From positions 1-64,000 of the forward strand of contig NZ_DAHVNP010000014.1 in NCBI RefSeq assembly GCF_027319265.1: a stretch of DNA of 64,000 nt, given 5' to 3'. Position 1 is the stretch's first letter; every line of letters starts with the position of its first letter. Below the pieces are notes generated by a model. It was given only the letters and a program-made list of their open reading frames with translations. It was not told the DNA's origin and did not search any database. Below, one piece after another: positions 18,151-26,709 of the stretch. This DNA comes from Ferrimicrobium sp. (GTDB lineage Bacteria > Actinomycetota > Acidimicrobiia > Acidimicrobiales > Acidimicrobiaceae). The position numbers were made by a program, and so were the translations under genes.

Positions 18151-19349
18151 TCACTCTCATCGGCTGGTTGGGAAACCGCATCGATTCGCTCTCGGGCGAC
18201 CAGCTCCGTGCTCTCCAGGCGTCGCGCACGATCTTCGCTCGGTCCGAACTCCACGAGCCGCTCCAAACCCTCTGCCCATCGTCGACGATCGTGGACTTTA
18301 CATCCCCGCTGAGCACCACGATTCGCGCCATCGCTGCACACGCCGATGCGTGTACCGTCATCGCCAGTGGCGACCCCAACTTCTTTGGCCTCACAAAGAC
18401 GCTCCGACGAGCTTTACCGGAGCATCCACTCCGCGTCCTTCCAGGGCCCAGTGCAGTGGCGACTCTCGCTGCTCGACTTGGACGCCCTTGGGACGATCTC
18501 AGTGTTGTTTCTCTCGTCGGCAGAGACCACCACGAAGCCCTGCAACGAGCAGGAATTCTCCTAGCAAGCCGACCAAACGCAGCAATCGCGCTTCTCATCC
18601 CACCCAACACGTTCCTTGACCCGCTCATCGAACGGCTCAGCGACCACCCAGCGACCGTGTCGATCACCATCGCCACTGACCTTGCGTCCGATGACGAGAC
18701 GATCACCAAACTGACACCGGCTGAGGCCCTGCACTGGCGTTCGGGTTCACCAGCGGTCGCCTTCATCGAGATCGGCGAACCCACGATGGAGATGCTCATC
18801 GACTACACAACGGGTGAGGCGAGCATTTTTCGTGAGGATCAGCTCGCAACCGATGGCACGAACTTCACCAAACTTGAGGTTCGTCTCGCCGCTATCGCCC
18901 GCCTGGACCCAGACCGGCTACCGATCAGAGCACACGTCATCGAGGTCGGTGCCGGCAGCGGCACCTTGGGGTTGACGCTGTTGCGGCTGCGCCCTGACAT
19001 CGAACTCACCCAGCTCGAGCCCAAACATGACCGTGCCGTCATGGCAAGAGCCAATGCGAAGACACTAGGCTATCGGACCACAGTGTCTGAGCAGCCAGTG
19101 GAGACGATCTCGAAGAACTTTGACGCCGCAATTGTCGGTGGGGGTGGCCTTGACGCCTTGCGACATGCGCTTGGTCTCCTCGGACCCGCGGCACCAGTGG
19201 TCGCAACCTTTGCCGACCTTCATCGCGCTGGATCCGCCGAACGCCTGCTCGGCAACGTGTCGCTGATCCAGGTGGCTCACGGCAAAACCCTAGGTCCAGA
19301 TGGCACTCGGTTGGTACCCCAGACTCCGATCTACCTCGCATGGCGATAA
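18147..19349 (+). CDS. cbiET: Cobalt-precorrin-6B/7 C5,15-methyltransferase, CbiE-CbiT fusion
   Basis: A 400-residue fusion. Residues 1-200 are a tetrapyrrole methylase (CbiE, C5 methylation) with SGDPNFFGL and VLPGPSAVATLAARLG. Residues about 230-400 are a class I methyltransferase (CbiT, C15 methylation and decarboxylation) with motif I VIEVGAGSGTLGLTL (about 262-276) and the acidic loop QLEPKHDR. The same fusion is known as CobL. The GTG start overlaps the cbiD stop by four bases (GTGA), and its own end overlaps the next gene, indicating one translated operon. Confidence 0.9.
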   Translation: MITLIGWLGNRIDSLSGDQLRALQASRTIFARSELHEPLQTLCPSSTIVDFTSPLSTTIRAIAAHADACTVIASGDPNFFGLTKTLRRALPEHPLRVLPGPSAVATLAARLGRPWDDLSVVSLVGRDHHEALQRAGILLASRPNAAIALLIPPNTFLDPLIERLSDHPATVSITIATDLASDDETITKLTPAEALHWRSGSPAVAFIEIGEPTMEMLIDYTTGEASIFREDQLATDGTNFTKLEVRLAAIARLDPDRLPIRAHVIEVGAGSGTLGLTLLRLRPDIELTQLEPKHDRAVMARANAKTLGYRTTVSEQPVETISKNFDAAIVGGGGLDALRHALGLLGPAAPVVATFADLHRAGSAERLLGNVSLIQVAHGKTLGPDGTRLVPQTPIYLAWR

Positions 19350-21043
19350 TGGCTCTCTCCAGACGCACCGAGGGCATCGTCGTAGCGTTAGGCCTCCCTC
19401 CAACCGGACTCGCTGACAAGCTTGGATTTCGTCAACACGGCTTCGCGAGCTTCGCAGACCTCACCGAGGCCTTACGCGATCATAACCAAGTCGTTGTCGT
19501 CGCCGCCTACCCCATCGTTGTGCGCGCTCTCGCAACGACGCTCTCCTCAAAGGACACTGATCCGGCCGTCGTCGCCATCGACGAGGGGATGCGTTTTGCA
19601 ACCGTTCTCGCGGGAGCTCATCACGGCGGCGAACAACTGGCGCGCCTAGTCGCCCATCATCTCGGGGCAACGGCAGTCATTACCACTGCATCCTCGATCT
19701 ACGATACGGTCGCGCTTGATCAGACACCCCGGGTGCACTTCGGTCACGTACCAGCCGGACTACAGGCGAGGATCAACCATGGCGATGGCCTTGTACTCGT
19801 GAACCCAACCGATTTGTTCCTGCCCGATGCCATTTTGGCACTCGCTCATGAAGGCAACAATCCATTGAAGGTCGTCATCAGCGACCGAATGAGGGACGAG
19901 AGTCTCGGTGATCTTCGAGCTACCGCGCCGACCCTCACCGTGGGCGTGGGATGTTCCAGTGATGCGACCGTGACCGAGATCGACGAACTCATCGAGACAA
20001 CGCTCCAGAACGCTGGCCTTGACCCTTATGCCATCGATCGCGTGGCGACCATCGATCGACGACTAAACCACCCTGCGCTCCTCGGGCTCCATCGGGAGCT
20101 CATCGGTTTCTCGGCAGATCAACTCGATGCGGTCGAAACAGTGCATCCCTCATCTGTCGTCTACAAATCTGTCGGAACCCACTCGGTGGCCGAAGCAGCA
20201 GCGCTGCTCGCTAGCGGCGATGGTGCCTCCCTTGTGGTCGAGAAGGTCAGGGCCGACCGAGTCACGGTCGCCGTTGCACGCCGACAAAGGCTACGCGGAT
20301 CACTCTCGGTTGTTGGACTTGGACCAGGATCCTTGGACCTGCTCACACCACGTGCCCTAGGCGCGCTCCGGTCTGCCCAGTTCCTCGTGGGTTTTAGCCG
20401 CTATCTTGAGCTGATCGAGCCCATCGTCGAGCGCGCACAGGTAGTCCGACCCTACCCGATCGGCCAGGAGATCGAGCGCGTCGGGGAAGCGATCGCCCTC
20501 GCGTCGCGCGGGAATCATGTTGCCCTCGTCACCTCCGGCGACCCGGCTGTCTACGCCATGGCACAACTCGTCATCGAACGTCTCGCCGAGGACCTGACTC
20601 TGCACATCATCCCAGGCGTCACGGCCGCCTACGCCGCCTCATCAAAGGCCGGTGCGATCGTTGGACACGACCACGCGATGATCTCACTCTCCGACCTTCT
20701 GACCCCATGGAGTGCCATCGAGGCCCGTGTCGAGGCAGCTGCCAAGGCTGACTTCGTCATTGCGTTCTATAATCCACGGTCCAAGCAGCGCACATGGCAG
20801 CTTGAGAAGGCATTGTCGATTATCGCCCAATACCGCCAGCAGAGCACGCCGGTGCTCGTGGCCACCCGCGTTGAACGTTCAGGCGCGACCCTCACGGTCA
20901 CCAGCCTCGCTGAGATCGACCTTGAGACGATTGACATGGAGACGATCGTCATCATCGGCGCCACCACTACCGCCACCAACCATGGTTACCTCTATACCCC
21001 GCGTGGCTATCAGCCCACACCTGGCCACCAAGGTGCTCCATGA
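19340..21043 (+). CDS. cbiGH: CbiG-CbiH(CobJ) fusion: cobalt-precorrin-5A hydrolase / precorrin-3B C17-methyltransferase
   Basis: A 567-residue fusion. The N-terminal about 315 residues are CbiG (ring-contraction lactone opening, loss of acetaldehyde), with DPAVVAIDEGMRFATVLAGAHHGGEQLA and a C-terminal VGCSSDATVTEI-type segment. From about residue 318, CbiH/CobJ begins with LSVVGLGPGSLDLLTPRA. It continues with LVTSGDPAVYAMAQ, HIIPGVTAAYAASSKAGA and FVIAFYNPRSKQRTWQ, all CobJ hallmarks. The fusion joins two consecutive ring-contraction steps. ATG at 19340 overlaps the cbiET end; ATG at 19349 is an alternative. Confidence 0.9.
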   Translation: MAIMALSRRTEGIVVALGLPPTGLADKLGFRQHGFASFADLTEALRDHNQVVVVAAYPIVVRALATTLSSKDTDPAVVAIDEGMRFATVLAGAHHGGEQLARLVAHHLGATAVITTASSIYDTVALDQTPRVHFGHVPAGLQARINHGDGLVLVNPTDLFLPDAILALAHEGNNPLKVVISDRMRDESLGDLRATAPTLTVGVGCSSDATVTEIDELIETTLQNAGLDPYAIDRVATIDRRLNHPALLGLHRELIGFSADQLDAVETVHPSSVVYKSVGTHSVAEAAALLASGDGASLVVEKVRADRVTVAVARRQRLRGSLSVVGLGPGSLDLLTPRALGALRSAQFLVGFSRYLELIEPIVERAQVVRPYPIGQEIERVGEAIALASRGNHVALVTSGDPAVYAMAQLVIERLAEDLTLHIIPGVTAAYAASSKAGAIVGHDHAMISLSDLLTPWSAIEARVEAAAKADFVIAFYNPRSKQRTWQLEKALSIIAQYRQQSTPVLVATRVERSGATLTVTSLAEIDLETIDMETIVIIGATTTATNHGYLYTPRGYQPTPGHQGAP

Positions 21044-21243
21044 TTACGATTACCGACGCCTGCACCGGCTGCGGTGCCTGTATCGTCACCTGCCCAACGC
21101 ACGCGCTCAAACCGCACCCAAGACACCCACGTTGGTCTGCCCTACGATGTGAAGCGCACCGCGAGTGTGTAGAGATCTGCCCGGTCGGAGCCATCGATTG
21201 GCGCATTCACCTCGACACCGAGTCAGAGGCTGGCATTCGATGA
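21040..21243 (+). CDS. Small ferredoxin with an altered second cluster motif
   Basis: A 67-residue protein with two ferredoxin-type motifs. The first is a normal [4Fe-4S] motif: Cys8, Cys11, Cys14, Cys18-Pro. In the second the order is Cys37-x2-His40-x2-Cys43-x3-Cys47-Pro, so His takes the place of one ligand Cys. In actinobacterial P450 ferredoxins, C-x2-H patterns hold [3Fe-4S] clusters, so a 4Fe plus 3Fe protein is a reasonable inference. It overlaps both neighbours (ATGA with cbiGH; its stop overlaps cbiC). It may donate electrons to a corrinoid reduction step, such as cobalt reduction before adenosylation or a CbiJ-like reductase. Confidence 0.75.
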   Translation: MITITDACTGCGACIVTCPTHALKPHPRHPRWSALRCEAHRECVEICPVGAIDWRIHLDTESEAGIR

Positions 21244-21839
21244 CCGTCTCGAGTATCGAACTGGAGAGCTTCGCTAGGATTCAACGTGAAGTCGACTTTT
21301 CCCATCTCAGTCGCCAAGGTGCTGAGATCGCTGCCCGTATCATTCATGCGACCGGCGATACCGAGATCATCCACGAACTCGTTATCAACGATGAGGCGAT
21401 CGAGCGAGCGATCTGGGGGCTCAACCACCACGTCCCAATCGTGGTCGACGTCGCCATGTTAGCGGCTGGGGTTGCTAAGCTCAACCCCTCGATCGCGATC
21501 CAAGCTGCTCAACAACTGAGGAGCACCAATGAGACTCGATCGCACAGCGGGATGGCGGCACTCTTGGCTACGATGACCGAACAGATGCCGATCGTCGCTG
21601 TTGGCTCCGCTCCCACGGCGTTGAGAGCGGTCCTCGAACACGCCAGCGAGACCGTGCCACTCGTCGTCGTCGGCATGCCGGTCGGATTCGTCGATGCCGT
21701 GGAATCAAAGCAGGATCTCATCCGCTCCGGGATCACCCACCTCACCAATACCTCGCGCCGTGGAGGGTCGCCGATGGCAGCTGCAACCCTTAATGCACTG
21801 GCCCTACTATCGCAAGGAGAGTACCGACTTGACCACTAG
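21240..21839 (+). CDS. cbiC: Cobalt-precorrin-8 methylmutase
   Basis: A 199-residue CbiC/CobH enzyme that moves the methyl group from C11 to C12, giving cobyrinate. The catalytic His lies in ARIIHATGD (about 34-42). VVVGMPVGFVDAVESKQDL (about 140-158) and the TNTSRRGGSPMAAATLNAL end are characteristic. The start is ATG at 21240 overlapping the ferredoxin stop (ATGA). The reading frame extends upstream but over the ferredoxin. The 3' end overlaps the TTG start of cbiX. Confidence 0.9.
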   Translation: MTVSSIELESFARIQREVDFSHLSRQGAEIAARIIHATGDTEIIHELVINDEAIERAIWGLNHHVPIVVDVAMLAAGVAKLNPSIAIQAAQQLRSTNETRSHSGMAALLATMTEQMPIVAVGSAPTALRAVLEHASETVPLVVVGMPVGFVDAVESKQDLIRSGITHLTNTSRRGGSPMAAATLNALALLSQGEYRLDH

Positions 21840-22632
21840 AGGACTGATGCTGATGGGACATGGCACCAAATCAGCGAAGGGGCAAGCACAGTTCCACGAA
21901 CTTGTCGCGCTGGCTGCGCAGCGCTTTGACGGGCCGGTGACCGGGGGATTCATCGAGCTCGCCCAGCCCACGATGTTCGAAGCCGTCGACGAGATCGCCG
22001 CTAAGGGGATCGATGAGCTCATCATCGCACCCGTTGTGCTCCTGCCAGCGGGGCACTTAAAAGACGATGCCGCCGAACTCACCCACTACGCCCGCCGCCA
22101 GTGGCCCCAACTCAGTGTCCACTTGGCCTCAGATCTTGGCACAACAGCCGAGCTGATCATCCGTCTCAATCAATGTATCGATGGGGTTGATGAGGCTGCA
22201 GAGGCCATTCTTGTCGTTGGGCGTGGCGCTAGCGACCCCAGCGCCAACGCCGAACTCCACGCCATCACTCGACTCTTGAGCGAGAGCCGAGGATACCCAA
22301 CGACACACACCGCCTTTGTCTCTTTGGCTCCGCCTGATGTCACCACAGGACTCGAGACCTTGGCCCGACTCGGCGCCCAGTCCGTCGTCGTTGCGCCCTA
22401 TTTTCTTTTTCATGGCGTTCTCCTGGACCGCATCGCGAGCCAGGCGCTGGCCTGGGCAACGGCCCACCACAAGACGGTTGCCATCAGCGAAGAACTTGGT
22501 CCCCATCCGCTCGTCATCGATGCGCTCTGGCTACGCGTCCAAGAGGCGATCGGAGGAGATGTTCGCACCAACTGTGATACCTGTCTCTATCGATCACCGT
22601 TCTCCATCAAGAGCGCAACAGCGCTACCCTAG
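21829..22632 (+). CDS. cbiX: Sirohydrochlorin cobaltochelatase, CbiX long type
   Basis: A 267-residue two-domain CbiX that inserts Co2+ into sirohydrochlorin. The N-terminal half has MLMGHGTKSAKGQ (metal-binding His) and LLPAGHLKDDAAEL (second His). The C-terminal half repeats the fold with LVVGRGASDPSANAE and VVAPYFLFHGVLLDRI. The C-terminus carries TNCDTCLYR, a C-x2-C motif matching the [4Fe-4S] MxCxxC motif described for long CbiX proteins. TTG at 21829 is chosen because AAGGAGA (21814-21820) lies eight bases upstream. This is the last gene of the cobalamin operon. Confidence 0.88.
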   Translation: MTTRGLMLMGHGTKSAKGQAQFHELVALAAQRFDGPVTGGFIELAQPTMFEAVDEIAAKGIDELIIAPVVLLPAGHLKDDAAELTHYARRQWPQLSVHLASDLGTTAELIIRLNQCIDGVDEAAEAILVVGRGASDPSANAELHAITRLLSESRGYPTTHTAFVSLAPPDVTTGLETLARLGAQSVVVAPYFLFHGVLLDRIASQALAWATAHHKTVAISEELGPHPLVIDALWLRVQEAIGGDVRTNCDTCLYRSPFSIKSATALP

Positions 22633-22800
22633 GCACGGAGAACTCGCAACATTGGGCATGACGACCAACCAATGTTCCGCCGCGTGTGGACCCCAACGGG
22701 AAGCGTCACTTCGCCACCCTACGATAGTCCACAAGGGCGGTAGGCAACGAGAGACATTCGTCCCGTCGTAGAAGTCACCGCCCGCCAAGAAAGGAACACG

Positions 22801-23634
22801 GTGCAATTCGGAATCTTTCTACCACCATTCCACGAGTTTGCCGACCCTCGCGTGGTCGTCGAGCTGGCTACCAGCGCAGAGCGAGCTGGTTGGGATGGTA
22901 TCTTCCTCTGGGATCACATGCTCAGCGAACCAGGCTTTAGGGTAGCGGACGCATGGATCACGATGGCAGCGATCGCCAGCGCAACGGAACGGCTGCGCAT
23001 GGGAGCCATGGTCACACCATTGGCACGCCGACGGCCATGGGTGCTTGCTCGTCAGATAGCAACACTCGACCACCTTTCATCAGGTCGACTCATTGTCGGC
23101 GTAGGGCTCGGGGATGATGGGTGGCACGAGTTCAGCGCATTTGGGGAGCGCATCGATCCGCGCGGGCGTGCGAACCAGCTCGACGAAGCACTGGAACTCC
23201 TCGGGCTCTTCGCCTCCGGAGAACCGGTGGACTTTGTTGGAGACGAGTATCAGGTGCACTCACCTCCTTTTTTGCCACGCCCACTCCAGCGCCCGGTTCC
23301 CATCTGGGTCGCGGGTCGCTGGCCGAATCAACCTCCGCTGCTGAGAGCGAAACGGTACCAAGGCTTCTTCCCAATCTTTGCCGGGCCAGAACCTCCAACC
23401 ATCCCCGCCCAGAGCGATCTCGACGCCATCACTCGCCAACTTCCTCAAACGGGTACGGGGTATGATCTTGTCATCCGCTATGCGATGTCCCTCGCCGCTG
23501 ATCCCGTCCACGACGCGACACTCCTCGCTCAGGTCGGAGTGACCTGGATCCTCGAGAGCTTCGGTGCCTTCGGCCCTGAGCCCGAGATTATTCGAGAGGT
23601 CGTCGCCGCTGGCCCTGCTGGCAAGAGGGTTTAG
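22801..23634 (+). CDS. LLM-class flavin/F420-dependent oxidoreductase
   Basis: A 277-residue luciferase-like (TIM-barrel) oxidoreductase. The N-terminus FGIFLPPFHEFADPRVVVEL, GWDGIFLWDHML, GAMVTPLARRRPWVLARQIATLDHLSSGR and the signature VGVGLGDDGWHEFSAFGE place it in the F420/FMN LLM class common in actinobacteria. It starts at GTG 22801 with AAGGAA upstream. It stands alone between the cobalamin operon and a minus-strand amidohydrolase. The substrate is unknown, and whether it uses F420 or FMN cannot be decided from the sequence. Confidence 0.8.
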   Translation: MQFGIFLPPFHEFADPRVVVELATSAERAGWDGIFLWDHMLSEPGFRVADAWITMAAIASATERLRMGAMVTPLARRRPWVLARQIATLDHLSSGRLIVGVGLGDDGWHEFSAFGERIDPRGRANQLDEALELLGLFASGEPVDFVGDEYQVHSPPFLPRPLQRPVPIWVAGRWPNQPPLLRAKRYQGFFPIFAGPEPPTIPAQSDLDAITRQLPQTGTGYDLVIRYAMSLAADPVHDATLLAQVGVTWILESFGAFGPEPEIIREVVAAGPAGKRV

Positions 23635-23858
23635 CAACCTACTACGATACGTCCTTATCAGAGTTCGGCCGTCATCGGCTCCGGATTGTCGATGGCTCAT
23701 CCGGCGCCATCACCCCGGTAGCAACGCTCAGTCGGAGTGGCGTCACGGCTCTCCTCCGATGAGCGAACCGGCCCCGATCGAGTGCATTGGAGAATCCTTG
23801 CAACAAGCGCGATCCATGACCAAACGAAGCGAACCAGAGACCTTGACGAGATCAATGC

Positions 23859-23890
23859 AGCTATTGCTCTCGGCAGCTATTGCTCTCGGC
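23859..23890. repeat. Perfect 16-bp tandem duplication
   Basis: AGCTATTGCTCTCGGC occurs twice in direct contact (23859-23874 and 23875-23890) just beyond the 3' end of the amidohydrolase gene. It looks like a recent slippage or duplication and lies outside coding sequence. Confidence 0.85.
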
Positions 23891-23892
23891 GG

Positions 23893-23928
23893 CTGTTGGC
23901 GCTCACCTCACTCGGCGAGCGCCAACAG
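23893..23928 (-). terminator. Hairpin at the amidohydrolase stop codon
   Basis: A perfect 12-bp inverted repeat (CTGTTGGCGCTC at 23893-23904, GAGCGCCAACAG at 23917-23928) has a 12-base loop that contains the stop codon of the minus-strand amidohydrolase. No U-rich tract follows, so it is at best a Rho-assisted terminator or an mRNA 3'-end stabiliser. Confidence 0.4.
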
Positions 23929-25095
23929 TGCGTGCAGTGCCACTCCTCGATGGAGAGCAGCCTCGTCCACGAGCATCCTGTTCGAGTGGTTCGGTGCGGG
24001 CTGTACGCTTCCGGGGGGAGCAACACCAAGGAAGATCATCGCTCCTGGCGAGACTTGCAGAAGGTAAGAGAAGTCCTCGGCCCCCATCACCGGGGCCTCC
24101 ATCGCAAGGACATCCGAAGTTCCCACCAACGATCGCGCGAGCCCAAGAGCACGCTCTGCCCCGGCGACGTCGTTGATGGTCACCGGGTAGCTCTCCATCG
24201 GGAAGCTAACCGTGACGTCAACCCCATGGGCATCTGCGATCCCGTGGGCTACTCGGGCCACCAGAGCTTCGACCACACGACGTGTCTCCTCCGAGAGTGT
24301 CCGAAAGGTGCCCCGAATGGTTGCCAACTCTGGGATAATATTGAAGGTGGTCCCCGCATCGATCTGCCCAACCGTCAACACAGCTGGATCAAAAACGTTG
24401 ACCCGCCTCGTGAGCGCCACCTGGAGTGCCACAACCAGCTCGGCAGCGACCGGTATCGGATCGAGCGCCTCGTGGGGAGCAGAGGCATGTCCCCCTCGGC
24501 CAGTGATCGTGATGAGGAATTCATCGGCAGAGGCCATCATCGGCCCGCCCCGGGTAGCGATGAGCCCACTCGGAAGGTTCGTGATCACGTGTTGGGCATA
24601 GCTTCGATCGGGAGCAGGATCAACCAGTCCCTCCTCGATCATCCGCCGCGCACCCCCAGCACCCTCCTCTCCAGGTTGAAAAGCCAAGATGACAGAACCA
24701 TGTAATGTGTCGCGATGATCCATTAACAGCTGCGCCGCGCCAAGGAGCATCGCCACATGCGCATCATGACCACAGGCATGCATCAACCCTGGGATCGTCG
24801 AGGCAAAAGGAAGGCCAGTCTCCTCAACGAGAGCCAGTGCATCCATATCCGCCCTCAAAAGGGTAGTAGGACCCTCCAGCGCACCATCGATGCGCCCCAC
24901 CACGGAAGAGATGGTTCTGCCCGGGGTAGCCGAAATCCCCATTCCCGCTAGCTCGTTGAGGATGAGCGACTGTGTGATCGGAAGATCGAGTCCAAGTTCG
25001 GGATGTGCGTGGATCGTGCGACGTACCTCGATGACCTTGGGATCCATCGCCTTCGCCTCCGCCAAGAGTCCCTTTACATCAATTGTTGTCGCCAT
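23908..25095 (-). CDS. M20-family amidohydrolase (hippurate hydrolase / aminoacylase type)
   Basis: A 395-residue metallopeptidase-like amidohydrolase. Metal-site motifs are visible: HAHPELGLD, HACGHDAHVAM (about 100-110), FQPGEEGAGGARRMIEEG (about 132-149), GRGGHASAPHEALDP and the C-terminal GAEDFSYLLQ. The family cleaves N-acyl amino acids such as hippurate (N-benzoylglycine). That would feed benzoate to the box pathway at 37-44 kb, but the link is inference. ATG at 25095 is chosen because AAAGGGG precedes it; a GTG/ATG frame extends to 25158 without one. The stop lies in a strong hairpin. Confidence 0.85.
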   Translation of the reverse strand: MATTIDVKGLLAEAKAMDPKVIEVRRTIHAHPELGLDLPITQSLILNELAGMGISATPGRTISSVVGRIDGALEGPTTLLRADMDALALVEETGLPFASTIPGLMHACGHDAHVAMLLGAAQLLMDHRDTLHGSVILAFQPGEEGAGGARRMIEEGLVDPAPDRSYAQHVITNLPSGLIATRGGPMMASADEFLITITGRGGHASAPHEALDPIPVAAELVVALQVALTRRVNVFDPAVLTVGQIDAGTTFNIIPELATIRGTFRTLSEETRRVVEALVARVAHGIADAHGVDVTVSFPMESYPVTINDVAGAERALGLARSLVGTSDVLAMEAPVMGAEDFSYLLQVSPGAMIFLGVAPPGSVQPAPNHSNRMLVDEAALHRGVALHALLALAE

Positions 25096-25216
25096 CTGTT
25101 CCGCCCCTTTCAACCACGCCTGCGCCCAGCCTACCGACTGCCGTCGACCGAGAATCAACCCCTGAACAAATAGCCCGCAAAACTACCTGAGGCATCCTGT
25201 GAGACGTGCTACTATC

Positions 25217-25234
25217 TATCGTGTATCGACGATA
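25217..25234. promoter_or_regulatory. Imperfect palindrome, candidate operator of the flavoprotein-arsR unit
   Basis: TATCGTGTATCGACGATA has 6-bp inverted arms (TATCGT / ACGATA). It lies about 70 bases before the flavoprotein start. Fourteen of 18 positions match, in inverted orientation, the site at 28551-28568 between the ArsB-like and DHA2 transporter genes. The ArsR protein encoded between them is the obvious candidate binder (inference). Confidence 0.4.
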
Positions 25235-25305
25235 ACCGTTCTGCTCCTCACCAGACTCGCGAGGTAGCGCCACGAACATCTATGTGAGAGTCGGAGGAGG
25301 AAGTG

Positions 25306-26709
25306 ATGCGACTCGTGATCGTTGGAGGTAGTGACGCTGGCATCGCTGCGGCGCTACGTGCCCGTGAGTTAGAGCCGAGCTGCAAGGTGACGGTAGTGCT
25401 CGACGATGCGTACCCGAACTTCTCCGTCTGCGGCATCCCGTATTATCTATCGGGCGAGGTGCAGGACTGGTCAAACCTCGCTCATCGTTCCTACCGTGAA
25501 CTCCTGGATCAAGGGATCGACTTACGAACCGACACCCACGCTCTCGAGATTAATCCTGCCCAACACGAACTGCACTGTCGACTGCAGGATGGACGTTTGG
25601 TAGCACTCAACTGGGATCGCTTGATCATCGCCACCGGTGCACAGGCGATCAAGCCACCGATCGAGGGACTGGTCGAAGCACTTGAGGGAGAACGTGTCTT
25701 CCTCGTTCACACGATGACCGATGCCCGAGCGATCATGGAGGTTCTCGACAAAGGTCAGGTGCGTCGAGCGCTGGTCATCGGTGCCGGGTACATCGGCCTT
25801 GAATTAGCCGAGGCACTCACCACTCGTGGCATCACGGTCAATCAATATGAGGCCAAAGATCATGTACTGCCCGCCGTGAGCCCGGATCTTGCTCGTCAGC
25901 TTGAGATGGTGCTGACCAGCCACGGCGTCCGACTCGCGACCAACACGGTAGTGACCGCCATCACGGCGGATCAGGATCACGTCACACTGTGGACCTCGTC
26001 TCCATCATCAGGTGCCGCTCAGGTGCGTGGCGACATCGCAATCGTCGTAGCGGGGGTGCGACCAGCCGTTGCACTCGCACGCACGGCTGGAGCCAAAATC
26101 GGTCCTGGTGGTGCCGTTTGGGTCAACCGACGCATGGAGACCGGTATCGACGACGTCTACGCTGCTGGCGATTGCGTGATCACCCACCATCAGTTGCTCG
26201 GTGAAGCCTACCTTCCACTTGGAACCACCGCCCACAAACAAGGTAGGGTCGCAGGTGCGGCCGCAATAGGGCACGAAGCTGAGGAGTTTCAAGGGGTAGT
26301 CGGGACCCAAGTCGTGAAGGTCTTCGACCAGGTGATCGCTCGGACCGGCCTGACCGACGACGAGGCGGTTAGCGCTGGCTTCACTCCCCTGTCCATCACG
26401 ACACAAACAGATGACCATAAGCGCTACTACCCCGGTGCTGAGACACTCACGATCCGTTTGAGTGCCGACACCTCCACCCACCGTCTCCTCGGAGTCGCCA
26501 TGCTCGGCCCAATCTCTTCCGGTGCCCACAAACGCATCGACACTGCAGCCGTCGTGCTCGCCCAATCAGCACGCGTTGAAGACCTCATGCATCTCGATCT
26601 CGCCTACACACCACCGCTTGGCACGCCATGGGATGCCCTCCAAGTCACCGCCGCTCAGTGGCTACAAAAGGCAGCAACAGGGAGCAGCTACGGTGGCGAA
26701 GATGGTTGA
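25306..26709 (+). CDS. FAD-dependent pyridine nucleotide-disulfide oxidoreductase (CoA-disulfide reductase / NADH oxidase type)
   Basis: A 467-residue flavoprotein. It has FAD motif IVGGSDAGIAAALRARE at the N-terminus, the single redox Cys42 in NFSVCGIPYYLSG as in CoA-disulfide reductases and H2O-forming NADH oxidases, and the NAD(P)H motif VIGAGYIGLELAEAL (about 160). It ends with a second FAD motif DVYAAGDC and the C-terminal dimer domain. GGAGGAGG precedes GTG 25303 and ATG 25306. The stop overlaps an ArsR-type regulator gene, so the two are cotranscribed. A role in thiol or disulfide reduction under oxidative or metalloid stress is likely; the substrate is not fixed by sequence. Confidence 0.8.
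   Translation: MRLVIVGGSDAGIAAALRARELEPSCKVTVVLDDAYPNFSVCGIPYYLSGEVQDWSNLAHRSYRELLDQGIDLRTDTHALEINPAQHELHCRLQDGRLVALNWDRLIIATGAQAIKPPIEGLVEALEGERVFLVHTMTDARAIMEVLDKGQVRRALVIGAGYIGLELAEALTTRGITVNQYEAKDHVLPAVSPDLARQLEMVLTSHGVRLATNTVVTAITADQDHVTLWTSSPSSGAAQVRGDIAIVVAGVRPAVALARTAGAKIGPGGAVWVNRRMETGIDDVYAAGDCVITHHQLLGEAYLPLGTTAHKQGRVAGAAAIGHEAEEFQGVVGTQVVKVFDQVIARTGLTDDEAVSAGFTPLSITTQTDDHKRYYPGAETLTIRLSADTSTHRLLGVAMLGPISSGAHKRIDTAAVVLAQSARVEDLMHLDLAYTPPLGTPWDALQVTAAQWLQKAATGSSYGGEDG

Noticed and set aside
23737-24705. 322-codon plus-strand frame
   Set aside because: Antisense shadow of the M20 amidohydrolase, whose metal-site motifs are intact on the other strand.
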